A DNA stretch of 9,564 nucleotides from Candidatus Cloacimonadota bacterium (lineage in GTDB: Bacteria > Cloacimonadota > Cloacimonadia > Cloacimonadales > Cloacimonadaceae). The notes under the pieces were generated by a model that was given only the letters and a program-made list of their open reading frames with translations, had not been told where the DNA came from and did not search any database. The DNA lies in NCBI GenBank assembly GCA_023230795.1, contig JALNWR010000099.1:1-9564 (forward strand), in the 5' to 3' direction. Both the position numbers and the translations under genes were made by a program. Of the stretch, positions 1-7,295 are shown in pieces; position 1 is the first letter of the stretch; the number at the start of each line of letters is the position of its first letter.

Positions 1-1619
1 AGGGAATCCTGGATGCTATTGCTGATGCTATAAAGTCCGTAAAAAACGTATCCCTGTTGGACGTGGACCCCGGAGCGGATACAAACCGTACCGTATTCAC
101 CATGGCCGGTGAACCCGAGGCAGTGGTGGAAGCAGCCTTTCAGGCTATCAAAAAAGCCTCAGAATTGATCGATATGAGCAAACACAAGGGTGAGCATCCC
201 CGCATGGGCGCCACCGACGTATGCCCCTTTATCCCGATCTCGGATATGAGTATGGAAGAATGCGTAGAATATGCCAAAAAGCTGGGTAAAAGGGTAGGTG
301 AAGAGCTGAACATCCCTGTATATCTTTATGAAAATGCAGCCAGTAAACCGGAATGGAAGAATCTGGCAAACGTGCGCTCCGGCGAATATGAGGCTCTGGC
401 CGAAAAAGCCAAAAACCCTGACTGGAAGCCTGATTTTGGCCCGCACAGCTTTAACGCCAAAAGTGGCGCTACCGCTATCTCCGCCCGTGAATTCTTAATC
501 GCTTACAATATCAATCTGAATACCCGTGACAAAAGTAAAGCCCATGACATCGCTCTTTCCATCCGTGAAAGCGGCCGCCTGGCCAGAGACGAAAAGGGCA
601 AGCTGATCAGAGACGAAGCCGGCAAAAGGGTCAGAGTGCCCGGAATCTTTACCCATTGCAAAGCTGTGGGTTGGTATATAGATGGTTACAACCGCGCCCA
701 GATCAGCATCAATCTTACAAATTATAAGATCACGCCACCTCATGCGGTTTTGGACAAAGTGCGCGAGATGGCCCATGAGATGGGAATGGAAGTAACCGGC
801 AGCGAATTGGTAGGCCTCATTCCCAAAGCCGCGATCCTGGAATCTGGCAAATACTATCTGAACAAGATGAATGAATCTACCGGTATTCCCGAAAAGATGA
901 TCATGGAAACCGCTATCCAATCCATGGGACTGGCAGAGCTCAGCCCCTTTGATCTGGATAAAAAGGTGATAGAATATGCCATAGCCAAAGCAGACCGTCT
1001 GGCCACAAAGAGCGTAACCGATTTTTGCGATCTGCTTTCCACAGACTCTCCCACTCCCGGAGGCGGTTCTGTGGCAGCCTTGTGCCTGGCGATGAGCGGA
1101 GCTCTTTCGGCCATGGTGGCCAATCTCACTATCGACAAAAAAGGCTATGAAAAGGTGCAGGATGCGGCTCGTAAATATGCCCCCATGGGTCAGGAAATTA
1201 AAGAAAGTGCAATTCGCTGCGTTGATGTGGATTCGGATGCCTTTGATTCCATGATGGAAGCCCTGCGGCTGCCTAAAAAGACAGATGAAGAGATCGCCTA
1301 TCGCAATCAGCAGATCGAACTGGGCACTCAGGCTGCGATTATAGCTCCCCTGAATGTTTTGCGTATTTCTTTGCGAGCTCTGCAGCTGGCCAAAGAAGTG
1401 GCAAAAATTGGTAATATAAACGCTCTCTCTGATGCCGGAGTGGCTGCTCTCACCGCCCTGGCTGCAGCGAAAGCCGCGAATTTCAACGTCTTGATCAATA
1501 TCAGTGGCATCACCGACGAAGATTTCAAGAAGAATACTCTGGCGGAAGCAAAAGAGTTGATTGAGAAATGCGTGAGCTTAAATGATGAGGTCGAAAAGGA
1601 CGTAAGCTCCAGATTGTAA
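1..1619 (+). CDS. ftcD: Bifunctional glutamate formimidoyltransferase / formimidoyltetrahydrofolate cyclodeaminase, 5'-partial
   Basis: Transfers the formimino group of N-formimino-glutamate (from histidine degradation) to tetrahydrofolate and then deaminates the product to 5,10-methenyl-THF, in the cytosol. The frame is open from the window edge (first full codon at 3). The in-frame TTG at 57 is internal, because the upstream residues continue the family pattern ending in SLLDVDPG. Only about 15-20 N-terminal residues are missing. The transferase half shows HKGEHPRMGATDVCPF at 183-230, which holds the family's catalytic histidine, then YLYENAA, the FGP segment and GSELVGLIP. The cyclodeaminase half starts near 1008 with DSPTPGGGSVAAL, then DVDSDAF and GNINALSDAGVAALTA, which are family landmarks. 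An insertion rich in R/D/E/K/G near 580-650 resembles that of Bacteroidota-type enzymes. It ends in TAA 4 bp before the next gene. No other histidine-utilisation gene is visible. The family assignment is secure. Confidence 0.96.
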   Translation, partial: GILDAIADAIKSVKNVSLLDVDPGADTNRTVFTMAGEPEAVVEAAFQAIKKASELIDMSKHKGEHPRMGATDVCPFIPISDMSMEECVEYAKKLGKRVGEELNIPVYLYENAASKPEWKNLANVRSGEYEALAEKAKNPDWKPDFGPHSFNAKSGATAISAREFLIAYNINLNTRDKSKAHDIALSIRESGRLARDEKGKLIRDEAGKRVRVPGIFTHCKAVGWYIDGYNRAQISINLTNYKITPPHAVLDKVREMAHEMGMEVTGSELVGLIPKAAILESGKYYLNKMNESTGIPEKMIMETAIQSMGLAELSPFDLDKKVIEYAIAKADRLATKSVTDFCDLLSTDSPTPGGGSVAALCLAMSGALSAMVANLTIDKKGYEKVQDAARKYAPMGQEIKESAIRCVDVDSDAFDSMMEALRLPKKTDEEIAYRNQQIELGTQAAIIAPLNVLRISLRALQLAKEVAKIGNINALSDAGVAALTALAAAKAANFNVLINISGITDEDFKKNTLAEAKELIEKCVSLNDEVEKDVSSRL

Positions 1620-1623
1620 AGCC

Positions 1624-2097
1624 GTGAAACTCTATATCATCGGCTTTAGCTCCGCCGGCAAAAGCACTTTGGCCAAATCTCTGGCTGACCGCTGGAGCAT
1701 CCCGTATTGGGATACCGATGAGATATTTATCAAGGAATACTCAGAAAACATTGCGGACTATGTCCGGTCTCATGGCTGGCCTGCCTTCCGCAAAGCCGAG
1801 AGTGATATTCTGTTGAAGACTCAGAAGCTGATACCTACTTCTGAGTCTTTTCATTTTGATAGCAGCGCTGCAGTGCAATATCGGGGAATCGTAGCCTGCG
1901 GAGGCGGAATCGTGGAGAGCGAGACCAATCGTGCTTTTCTGGCAGAGAAGCGCTTGATTTGGCTGAGTCCTCCTTGGGAGCTTCTTTGGTCCAGGATCAG
2001 GCAAAGTCCTTCTGCTTTCTGCAGCGGCAAAAGCGAACAGGACTTGTATCAAGACTATCGACGTCGCTGCACCTTGTATCGCAGCCTTATCTCTTAG
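1624..2097 (+). CDS. Shikimate kinase-like P-loop kinase, short and divergent
   Basis: Likely phosphorylates shikimate at the 3-OH with ATP (chorismate pathway). Visible landmarks of the 157-residue product: Walker A GFSSAGKS (7-14), DTD (30-32), GWPAFRKAE (51-59, with the shikimate-binding-type Arg56), CGGG (92-95) and a C-terminal RxxxY (Arg148, Tyr152). The usual lid motif RPLL is not recognisable (SPSAFCS stands there), a roughly 14-residue insertion precedes the GGG loop, and the protein stops right after YRSLIS, where AroK-type enzymes continue for about 20 more residues. The downstream sequence in the other two frames does not restore an AroK-like tail, so a simple frameshift is not supported. 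The GTG start at 1624 places the P-loop at the normal distance from the N-terminus. There is no convincing Shine-Dalgarno, so translation is probably coupled to the ftcD stop 4 bp upstream. A gluconate-kinase-like or unknown small-molecule kinase is possible. Confidence 0.8.
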   Translation: MKLYIIGFSSAGKSTLAKSLADRWSIPYWDTDEIFIKEYSENIADYVRSHGWPAFRKAESDILLKTQKLIPTSESFHFDSSAAVQYRGIVACGGGIVESETNRAFLAEKRLIWLSPPWELLWSRIRQSPSAFCSGKSEQDLYQDYRRRCTLYRSLIS

Positions 2098-2158
2098 CAA
2101 TTAGCAGAATCATTCTTCAGGGTCACTGCTCCCGGATATAAGGAGAGGAAAAAAAGCA

Positions 2159-2186
2159 TTGACACAATGAGCAGCTGTGTCATATT
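2159..2186 (+). promoter_or_regulatory. Candidate sigma70 promoter with overlapping inverted repeat
   Basis: A perfect TTGACA (2159-2164) is followed after 16 bp by CATATT (2181-2186, 4 of 6 to TATAAT). Transcription would start near 2193, giving a leader of about 75 nt for the histidine kinase gene. A perfect 7-bp inverted repeat, TGACACA (2160-2166) and TGTGTCA (2176-2182), spans the spacer and touches both elements, an arrangement typical of a repressor operator. No factor is assigned; the -10 is weak and the promoter is unproven. Confidence 0.4.
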
Positions 2187-2267
2187 GGCAAAATAATGTA
2201 CTCTGCATTTCAAAAGAATGCCATAAATAAGTAACGTAACAATATACAGAACACAAGAGAAAATAAT

Positions 2268-5200
2268 ATGGACATCAAACATTATCAAGCTCTTATTCAA
2301 CAGATCCCTTTTGGTTTTGCCTATCACAGGATTCTGCGGGATGAGAGCGGAAAAGTTACCGACTATCGCTTTTTGGAAGCGAACGCTGAGCTTGGCAGAC
2401 TCACAGGACTTGATCCTGCCCAAATAAAGGGTAAAACCGTGCGGGAAGTGCAATCTGAAATTGGAAAAGCTGATTTTGACTGGCTTTCATTTTATGAGCA
2501 GCTTGATATAGATCAGAAAGTGAATGAATACAAACAGTATTCTGAGCCTTTGGGATATTGGTACCAAGTGCGTATATCCGCTACGGACAAAGACCTGTTT
2601 ACCGTATTTTTTTTTGATCTTCCAAAGCTCATAGAGCCCGGCCAAAAGCTGTATAGCAACAAAGACCTGTTTCATCTATTGATTCAAAGTTCCAAGCTTT
2701 TGGTGGCTGTACTGGACGATAAACTCAAAGTAATCTATCCTGAATGCTTAGTAGATAAACTTTGTCAGATAGAGCTATCTCATGTGGTGGATGAGAACAT
2801 ATTGGCCAGGGTCCATCCTGATGATTTGGAATCTGCCCAAGACTTGATTAAGTGGTTGAGAGAGCACCCAGCTCAGACTGATACTCGCGAAATCAGAGCA
2901 AGAGTAAGTCAGGAAAGCTATACCTGGCTGGAAGTAATTGGCAGCAATATGCTTGACTTCCCGGATGTGAATGGCTTTGTGTTTATCATGAGAGATATCA
3001 GCCAGCGCAAGGCTGCTCAGGCCGCCCTGCTTCAGAGTGAAAACAGATTGCGCTATATCACGAATAACGTTCGGGATATGGTCTTTTTGACCGACAAAGA
3101 CTTAAATACCATTTATATAAGTCCATCCGTGCAGGAAATATTGGGTGAAAGCCCAAAGCAGCGGATTGAGAAGAAGCTGGAAGAGAAGTTTACTCCCAAG
3201 TCTTTAGAGCTATTACACAAGATCTTACGGCAAGAATTGCTCAAAGACGCAGACACTGCTGTGGACAAAGACCGCAGCCGCATCGTGGAGCTGGAGCAGT
3301 ATAAGGCTGATGGTAGCATCCTGGATATCTCCATGCACATATCCATCCTCCGTGATGAAAATGGTAAGTTCAACGGACTGCAGGGAGTGAGCAGAGACAT
3401 CACTCAGCAAAAGCGCATTGAACAAGAACTGGCTGAAAATATCAAGTATATAGATTCTCTTCTAAATGCAATCCCGGATCTGATGTTTGTAGTTGACGAA
3501 GATGGGATAATTTCAGATATCAAGTCTGGCCATGAAGAGTCTTTGTATATGCCCAAAGAACAGATTTTAAACTCACATATCAGTGATATCTTACCCAAAA
3601 ATCTGGCAAAGAGCCTATTGCAAAAGAAAGACGAAGCTCTTGAAACCAGAAAGACAGTGTATATGCAATATCAGCTTATGATAGAGGGTGGATTGGAGGA
3701 TTATGAAGTCAGCATCAGCCCCTTTGGCGATCGTCAAGTCATCGCTCTGGCCAGAAATATTACCCAGCAGCAGCAGGCGATCTCTGCACTTCAACAGCAA
3801 AATCAATTCCAAACACTGATCACAGAGATTTCCACTGCTTTTGTCAAAGCCACCATGAATAATATCGATCAGGTTTTGTATGACAGTCTGGCGCGGGTGG
3901 GGCAGTATTTTGCCATCCACAGAGCCTACATCTTCAGATACTCTCAGGATTTTAGCATGCTTTATAATACCAACGAATGGGATGATCCTGAACTAAAGCC
4001 CATACCTGGTCAGAAAAAAGTGTATCCATCCTCAAATACTCCCTGGTGGCATCAGCAGATCATGGCAGGGAATATGATCTTAACCGAGGACAAGCAGGAA
4101 CTTCCCGCAGAGGCCAGGGCAGAATATCTGGTCATGGAAAGATTTGGGATCGGATCATTACTGTTTGTGCCCATCCAAACCGGCTCCCGGGTATTGGGAT
4201 ATTTCGGTTTTGATAGCATTGGTCAGAAGCGCAGCTTCAGCGAATCCGAGATTGGCAACCTCAAAGTTATCTCCAATCTTCTGGCAGAGGTTTTGCAAAA
4301 GTTTGATTATGAGCGCAAGATGCAGGATCAGGCGCATCTGCAGGAACTGATCAGCGGGATGGCATTAAGATATATCAACCTCCCCACCAGCGAATTGCAG
4401 GTTTCCATATACGATTCTCTATCCGAGCTGGCCACATTTGTAGATGCAGACAGGGCCTACATTTTTGAGTATGACTGGGACCGGCAGATATGCACGAATA
4501 CCAGTGAGTGGTGCGGTGAAGGCATCAGTCCCCAAAAAGATAATTTGCAGAAAGTGCCTCTCAGCGAAATGCAGGATTGGGCAGAGCAGCACAAAGCGGG
4601 CGAGAACGTGATCTTGAGAGACTTAAAGCAATTGGATGAACACGGTGGCTTGCGCAAGATACTTGCTTCCCAAAATATAAAGAGTGCGATAGCTTTGCCG
4701 ATGATGAGCGGTGAAGAATGCTTGGGCTTTGTCGGCTTTGATTTTGTGCGTACAAACCACATCTATCTTGATACTGAACGTACCCTTTTGAAGCTGTTTG
4801 CCCAGCTCTTGGTAAACACCTATAACCGTAAAAATTTGGAAGAACGCTTGATCCGTGAAAAGGAAAGAGCTGAGGCTGCCAATCGGGCAAAAAGTGATTT
4901 TCTGGCTAATATGAGTCACGAAATCCGCACTCCGCTCAATGGTGTGATCGGCTTTACAGAATTGATGCTGAATTCCTCGCTTAGCCATACTCAACAGCAA
5001 TATGCCCACAACATCGTGCATTCCAGCTACAGCCTGCTCGGGATCGTCAGCGATATCCTGGACTTTTCCAAGATTGAAGCAGGAAAGCTGGAACTCGATC
5101 TGGTGCGAACCGATCTGATCAAACTCTTAGAACACGTCATGGATATCATCAAAGTAAAGACTAGCAAAAAGAATATTGAATTGCTACTCAATATTCCGAT

Positions 5201-6818
5201 GGACTTGCCGCGCTTTGTGATCCTGGACCCCTTGCGGTTAAATCAGGTTTTGTTCAATCTTTTGTCCAATGCCGAAAAATTCACCAAAGCCGGCGAGATC
5301 GAGCTTAAGCTATCCTTTACCATGAAGGGAAAAAAGCATGCAGATATCAGATTTGCCGTACGCGATACAGGGATCGGAATTGCCGAGACCCAGAAGCGCA
5401 AACTGTTTCAAGCTTTTAGCCAATTGGATTCATCAACCACCAGAAAATACGGTGGCACTGGCTTGGGACTGGTGATATCAAACCATTTGACCAAGCTTAT
5501 GGGTAGCGAGATAGAGCTAAGCAGCACGGTAAACCAGGGCAGCGAATTCTTTTTTGTGCTAAATTGCCAGGTCGAAACTCCTACTCGCGAAGAAAGATAT
5601 GCCCCCTCAAATATCCAAAAAGCTCTGATTATCGTTGACAACGCATCTAATCGCAGTATCTTAAAAAACCTGCTCGGACACTGGGAGATAGCAAGCACAG
5701 CTTTCGCCAGCAGCATAAGGGCCATGAAACACTTGCAAGACCAGCGCGATTACGATATAATCGTCTTGGATCACCAGATGCCCGGCCTGGGCGGCATCCC
5801 CACCATCAAGATGATCCGGCAGCAGATGCCCGCACCACTAACAGATTGTCCGATTATACTCTTACTGAATACTTCGGATGATGAGGCAATCCAAAAAGCA
5901 GTGCAGGAGCTGAAAATCCGATACACTTTGGTAAAACCGGTAAAAGCTCAGGAATTGATGAACCTTCTCAAGGTCATCGATACCAAAGGGGCATCATCTG
6001 TCAGAGCAAAAGAAGCCAAAATCATCAATAAAATTCCAACTATAGACTTTGATAAGGCTCCCCGCATCCTGATCGCGGAAGACAATTCCCTGAATCTTAC
6101 TCTTCTCAAAGAAATGATTCATCTACAGATTCCAGGAGCGCAGATTATCACTGCCGTGGATGGCTTAGAAGCAGTGGATCAGGTCAAGAAACATGCTCCC
6201 CATATTGTCTTGATGGACGTGCAAATGCCAAATCTGGACGGCGTAAATGCCAGCGTCGAAATCCGCAAATTCTCCGATGTCCCCATTATCGCAGTCACAG
6301 CCGGAACCTTGGATGAAGAGCGGGAGCGCTGTCTAAATGGGGGGATGAGTGGATTTCTTACCAAACCGGTCTTGGTAGATAAGCTCCGGGATACTCTGGC
6401 CCGGCACCTCTCTCTGAGCCTTATTACCCAGCCCAAAGAGCAAGACATTAGCAGTCCGGAAGATACTAATAAACACTTCGATAAAACTGCTCTGCTGAAA
6501 AAGATATCAGGTGATACTCAGATTTTTAACAGTCTGCTTGAGACCGTATTAAACTCCTTTCCCGGGAAAATCAGAGATATCAAGGCAGCCATGGACAAAG
6601 ACGATGAGGCTCAGATCAAAGCAGCCCTGCATGCGCTGCGGGGATCAGCTCAAAATATGCATTTCACAGAGCTTGGCCAAAGGGCAGAGGCTCTGGAACG
6701 AAGCTATACTGAGATTTATGCCGAAAAAAGACAGGCGCTATACCAAAAGATCGAATCCGAGTGGTATAAAGTAAGGAAGATAATATCTCAGATAATATCT
6801 GAGGATCTGCCCGCTTAA
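2268..6818 (+). CDS. Cytosolic hybrid sensor histidine kinase (4 PAS, 2 GAF, HisKA, HATPase, 2 REC, HPt)
   Basis: A multi-step phosphorelay kinase of 1516 residues. Approximate domains: PAS 5-125, 130-250, 257-383 and 395-500; GAF 514-682 and 691-857; HisKA with MSHEIRTPLNG and phospho-acceptor His884; HATPase with N box 992-1006 (NQVLFNLLSNAEKF), DTGIGI at 1033-1038 and GGTGLGL at 1062-1068; REC1 about 1118-1235 with Asp1168 and Lys1223; REC2 about 1265-1383 with Glu1271/Asp1272, Asp1317, Thr1344 and Lys1366; HPt about 1405-1510 with His1455 (LHALRGSAQN). No signal peptide or membrane segment is seen, so the signal is probably sensed inside the cell by PAS/GAF domains; the ligand is unknown. 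In REC1 the usual acidic pair reads Val1123-Asp1124, so this receiver may be impaired, leaving His884 to Asp1317 to His1455 as the likely route. Start ATG has a weak AAGAG at 2254-2258. No response regulator gene is adjacent. Confidence 0.95.
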   Translation: MDIKHYQALIQQIPFGFAYHRILRDESGKVTDYRFLEANAELGRLTGLDPAQIKGKTVREVQSEIGKADFDWLSFYEQLDIDQKVNEYKQYSEPLGYWYQVRISATDKDLFTVFFFDLPKLIEPGQKLYSNKDLFHLLIQSSKLLVAVLDDKLKVIYPECLVDKLCQIELSHVVDENILARVHPDDLESAQDLIKWLREHPAQTDTREIRARVSQESYTWLEVIGSNMLDFPDVNGFVFIMRDISQRKAAQAALLQSENRLRYITNNVRDMVFLTDKDLNTIYISPSVQEILGESPKQRIEKKLEEKFTPKSLELLHKILRQELLKDADTAVDKDRSRIVELEQYKADGSILDISMHISILRDENGKFNGLQGVSRDITQQKRIEQELAENIKYIDSLLNAIPDLMFVVDEDGIISDIKSGHEESLYMPKEQILNSHISDILPKNLAKSLLQKKDEALETRKTVYMQYQLMIEGGLEDYEVSISPFGDRQVIALARNITQQQQAISALQQQNQFQTLITEISTAFVKATMNNIDQVLYDSLARVGQYFAIHRAYIFRYSQDFSMLYNTNEWDDPELKPIPGQKKVYPSSNTPWWHQQIMAGNMILTEDKQELPAEARAEYLVMERFGIGSLLFVPIQTGSRVLGYFGFDSIGQKRSFSESEIGNLKVISNLLAEVLQKFDYERKMQDQAHLQELISGMALRYINLPTSELQVSIYDSLSELATFVDADRAYIFEYDWDRQICTNTSEWCGEGISPQKDNLQKVPLSEMQDWAEQHKAGENVILRDLKQLDEHGGLRKILASQNIKSAIALPMMSGEECLGFVGFDFVRTNHIYLDTERTLLKLFAQLLVNTYNRKNLEERLIREKERAEAANRAKSDFLANMSHEIRTPLNGVIGFTELMLNSSLSHTQQQYAHNIVHSSYSLLGIVSDILDFSKIEAGKLELDLVRTDLIKLLEHVMDIIKVKTSKKNIELLLNIPMDLPRFVILDPLRLNQVLFNLLSNAEKFTKAGEIELKLSFTMKGKKHADIRFAVRDTGIGIAETQKRKLFQAFSQLDSSTTRKYGGTGLGLVISNHLTKLMGSEIELSSTVNQGSEFFFVLNCQVETPTREERYAPSNIQKALIIVDNASNRSILKNLLGHWEIASTAFASSIRAMKHLQDQRDYDIIVLDHQMPGLGGIPTIKMIRQQMPAPLTDCPIILLLNTSDDEAIQKAVQELKIRYTLVKPVKAQELMNLLKVIDTKGASSVRAKEAKIINKIPTIDFDKAPRILIAEDNSLNLTLLKEMIHLQIPGAQIITAVDGLEAVDQVKKHAPHIVLMDVQMPNLDGVNASVEIRKFSDVPIIAVTAGTLDEERERCLNGGMSGFLTKPVLVDKLRDTLARHLSLSLITQPKEQDISSPEDTNKHFDKTALLKKISGDTQIFNSLLETVLNSFPGKIRDIKAAMDKDDEAQIKAALHALRGSAQNMHFTELGQRAEALERSYTEIYAEKRQALYQKIESEWYKVRKIISQIISEDLPA
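6779..6803. repeat. Tandem 10-mer and 17-bp palindrome at the 3' end of the kinase gene
   Basis: GATAATATCT occurs at 6779-6788 and again at 6791-6800 (12-bp period, encoding the repeated IIS of KIISQIISED). The second copy lies in a near-perfect palindrome, CTCAGATA (6787-6794), a central A, and TATCTGAG (6796-6803). It could form an 8-bp hairpin just before the stop codon. No T tract follows, so it is not a standard terminator. Confidence 0.6.
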
Positions 6819-6950
6819 GGCCTCTGCACACACCAATAGCCATTCTGGGCATAAAACATAAGCTCTTTTTACTCTCCAAATTTAAGCGTTTTCAGCGTTT
6901 TTGTCTAACTTTTCCCCAGTTTTATTCCTCTTTTCGGACTCTCTATTAGT
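6819..6950. other. Non-coding spacer after the kinase gene
   Basis: No gene, tRNA or terminator is recognised here. The + strand is rich in T and C. AGCGTTTT is repeated at 6885-6892 and 6894-6901 with a 9-bp period. A T run at 6866-6870 has no hairpin before it, so the kinase transcript may run on into the terminator at 7155-7207. Confidence 0.5.
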
Positions 6951-6998
6951 TCTTAATCACATCTTAATCAAGCCTTAATAATTAACGCTTGATTAAGA
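6951..6998. promoter_or_regulatory. Array of 11-bp-period direct repeats fused to an 11-bp inverted repeat
   Basis: CTTAAT recurs at 6952-6957, 6963-6968 and 6974-6979, an exact 11-bp period; the first two share TCTTAATCA (6951-6959 and 6962-6970). The second copy also forms the left arm of a perfect inverted repeat, TCTTAATCAAG (6962-6972) and CTTGATTAAGA (6988-6998), around a 15-bp AT-rich loop containing TTAAT-A-ATTAA. Helically phased direct half-sites at 11-bp spacing are the known pattern for OmpR/PhoB-family regulators. The binding protein is not identified, and no clear -10 follows. It most plausibly controls transcription toward 7003-7207. Confidence 0.5.
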
Positions 6999-7002
6999 GT
7001 AG

Positions 7003-7207
7003 TTCAATGTGTGATCAGCTGCCCGAAACGAGGGGCAAAACTCAGAAATGGGGGTATGGCCAATAGGGTGGATACGTAAAAGGGTATAATCCACTACTCT
7101 GAGAGCTATAGACTGCTTGGCTCAGTTCAGTTGAGAAGTCTATCTGCATTCAAACAAAAGACTTCAGGTAGCGGCCAAAACCTCTACTTAAAGTCTTTTG
7201 CTTTTTT
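7003..7207 (+). ncRNA. Candidate structured small RNA or structured 3' region, no known family
   Basis: A non-coding stretch ending in a strong intrinsic terminator contains several possible hairpins: TGCCC/GGGCA (7020-7024 with 7033-7037); CTCAG/CTGAG (7041-7045 with 7099-7103) enclosing GTGGAT/ATCCAC (7068-7073 with 7089-7094); ATAGACT/AGTCTAT (7108-7114 with 7137-7143) with inner CTCA/TGAG (7121-7124 with 7132-7135); and the terminator stem. The 5' end is a guess, because no good -10/-35 pair was found. No + strand gene follows the terminator before 8389, so it is unlikely to be a riboswitch for a neighbour. I do not recognise 6S, SRP, tmRNA, RNase P or a common riboswitch core. It could instead be the 3' UTR of the kinase mRNA. 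Confidence 0.35.
7155..7207 (+). terminator. Strong rho-independent terminator
   Basis: The stem pairs 7155-7171 with 7184-7200: ten perfect pairs (CAAAAGACTT with AAGTCTTTTG), one C-A mismatch (7165/7190), then six more pairs including one G-U. The loop is 12 nt (7172-7183). One C and then six Ts (7202-7207) follow on the + strand. It ends either the candidate small RNA or a long kinase transcript. The reverse strand has no good T tract, so it works best in the + direction. Confidence 0.8.
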
Positions 7208-7229
7208 GCTAAATACTTATGAAAACAAT

Positions 7230-7295
7230 CCGGCTGCTAATCTACCGACAATCTGCAAAAGCAGGAGATCATTAGGCAGCCTTTAGCCGGGTAGA
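7230..7295 (-). terminator. Hairpin cluster, probable terminator of the YitT-family gene
   Basis: Directly after the TGA of the minus-strand gene, GGCTGCTAAT (7232-7241) pairs with ATTA-G-GCAGCC (7271-7281) with one bulged G, around an inner CTGC-AAAA-GCAG hairpin (7253-7264). Alternative pairings exist: CCGGCT (7230-7235) with AGCCGG (7285-7290), and ATCTACC (7240-7246) with GGTAGAT (7290-7296). Read on the minus strand, the stem is followed by ATTGTTTT, only a modest T tract. The competing foldings are unusual for a plain terminator. Confidence 0.5.

Noticed and set aside
2050..2141. Possible frameshift restoring a longer shikimate kinase C-terminus
   Set aside because: The alternative frame (ending ISRIILQGHCSRI) shows no resemblance to AroK tails.
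2139..2197. A strong Shine-Dalgarno-like AAGGAGAGG (2140-2148) before the kinase gene
   Set aside because: The only following start codons open frames of about 8-12 codons, and the nearest ATG (2167) is too far away. It is probably a chance purine stretch.
7007..7066. A 19-codon reading frame, MCDQLPETRGKTQKWGYGQ, with AAGAG 7 nt upstream
   Set aside because: Very short, no family resemblance, and it lies inside the hairpin-rich region. A leader peptide cannot be excluded, but nothing beyond a weak RBS supports it.
7085..7090. A perfect TATAAT on the + strand
   Set aside because: No acceptable -35 lies 15-19 bp upstream (AATAGG at the 17-bp position), and it falls in the loop and stem of the GTGGAT/ATCCAC hairpin.
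7087..7095. A DnaA-box-like TAATCCACT in the intergenic region
   Set aside because: Only 7 of 9 match TTATCCACA, with no cluster of further boxes, so a replication origin is not supported.
7166..7183. GGTAGCGG in the terminator stem-loop, reminiscent of the end of a c-di-GMP-I riboswitch
   Set aside because: The rest of the core (GCAAAC, GACGCAAAGCC) is absent, and the segment is part of the terminator hairpin.
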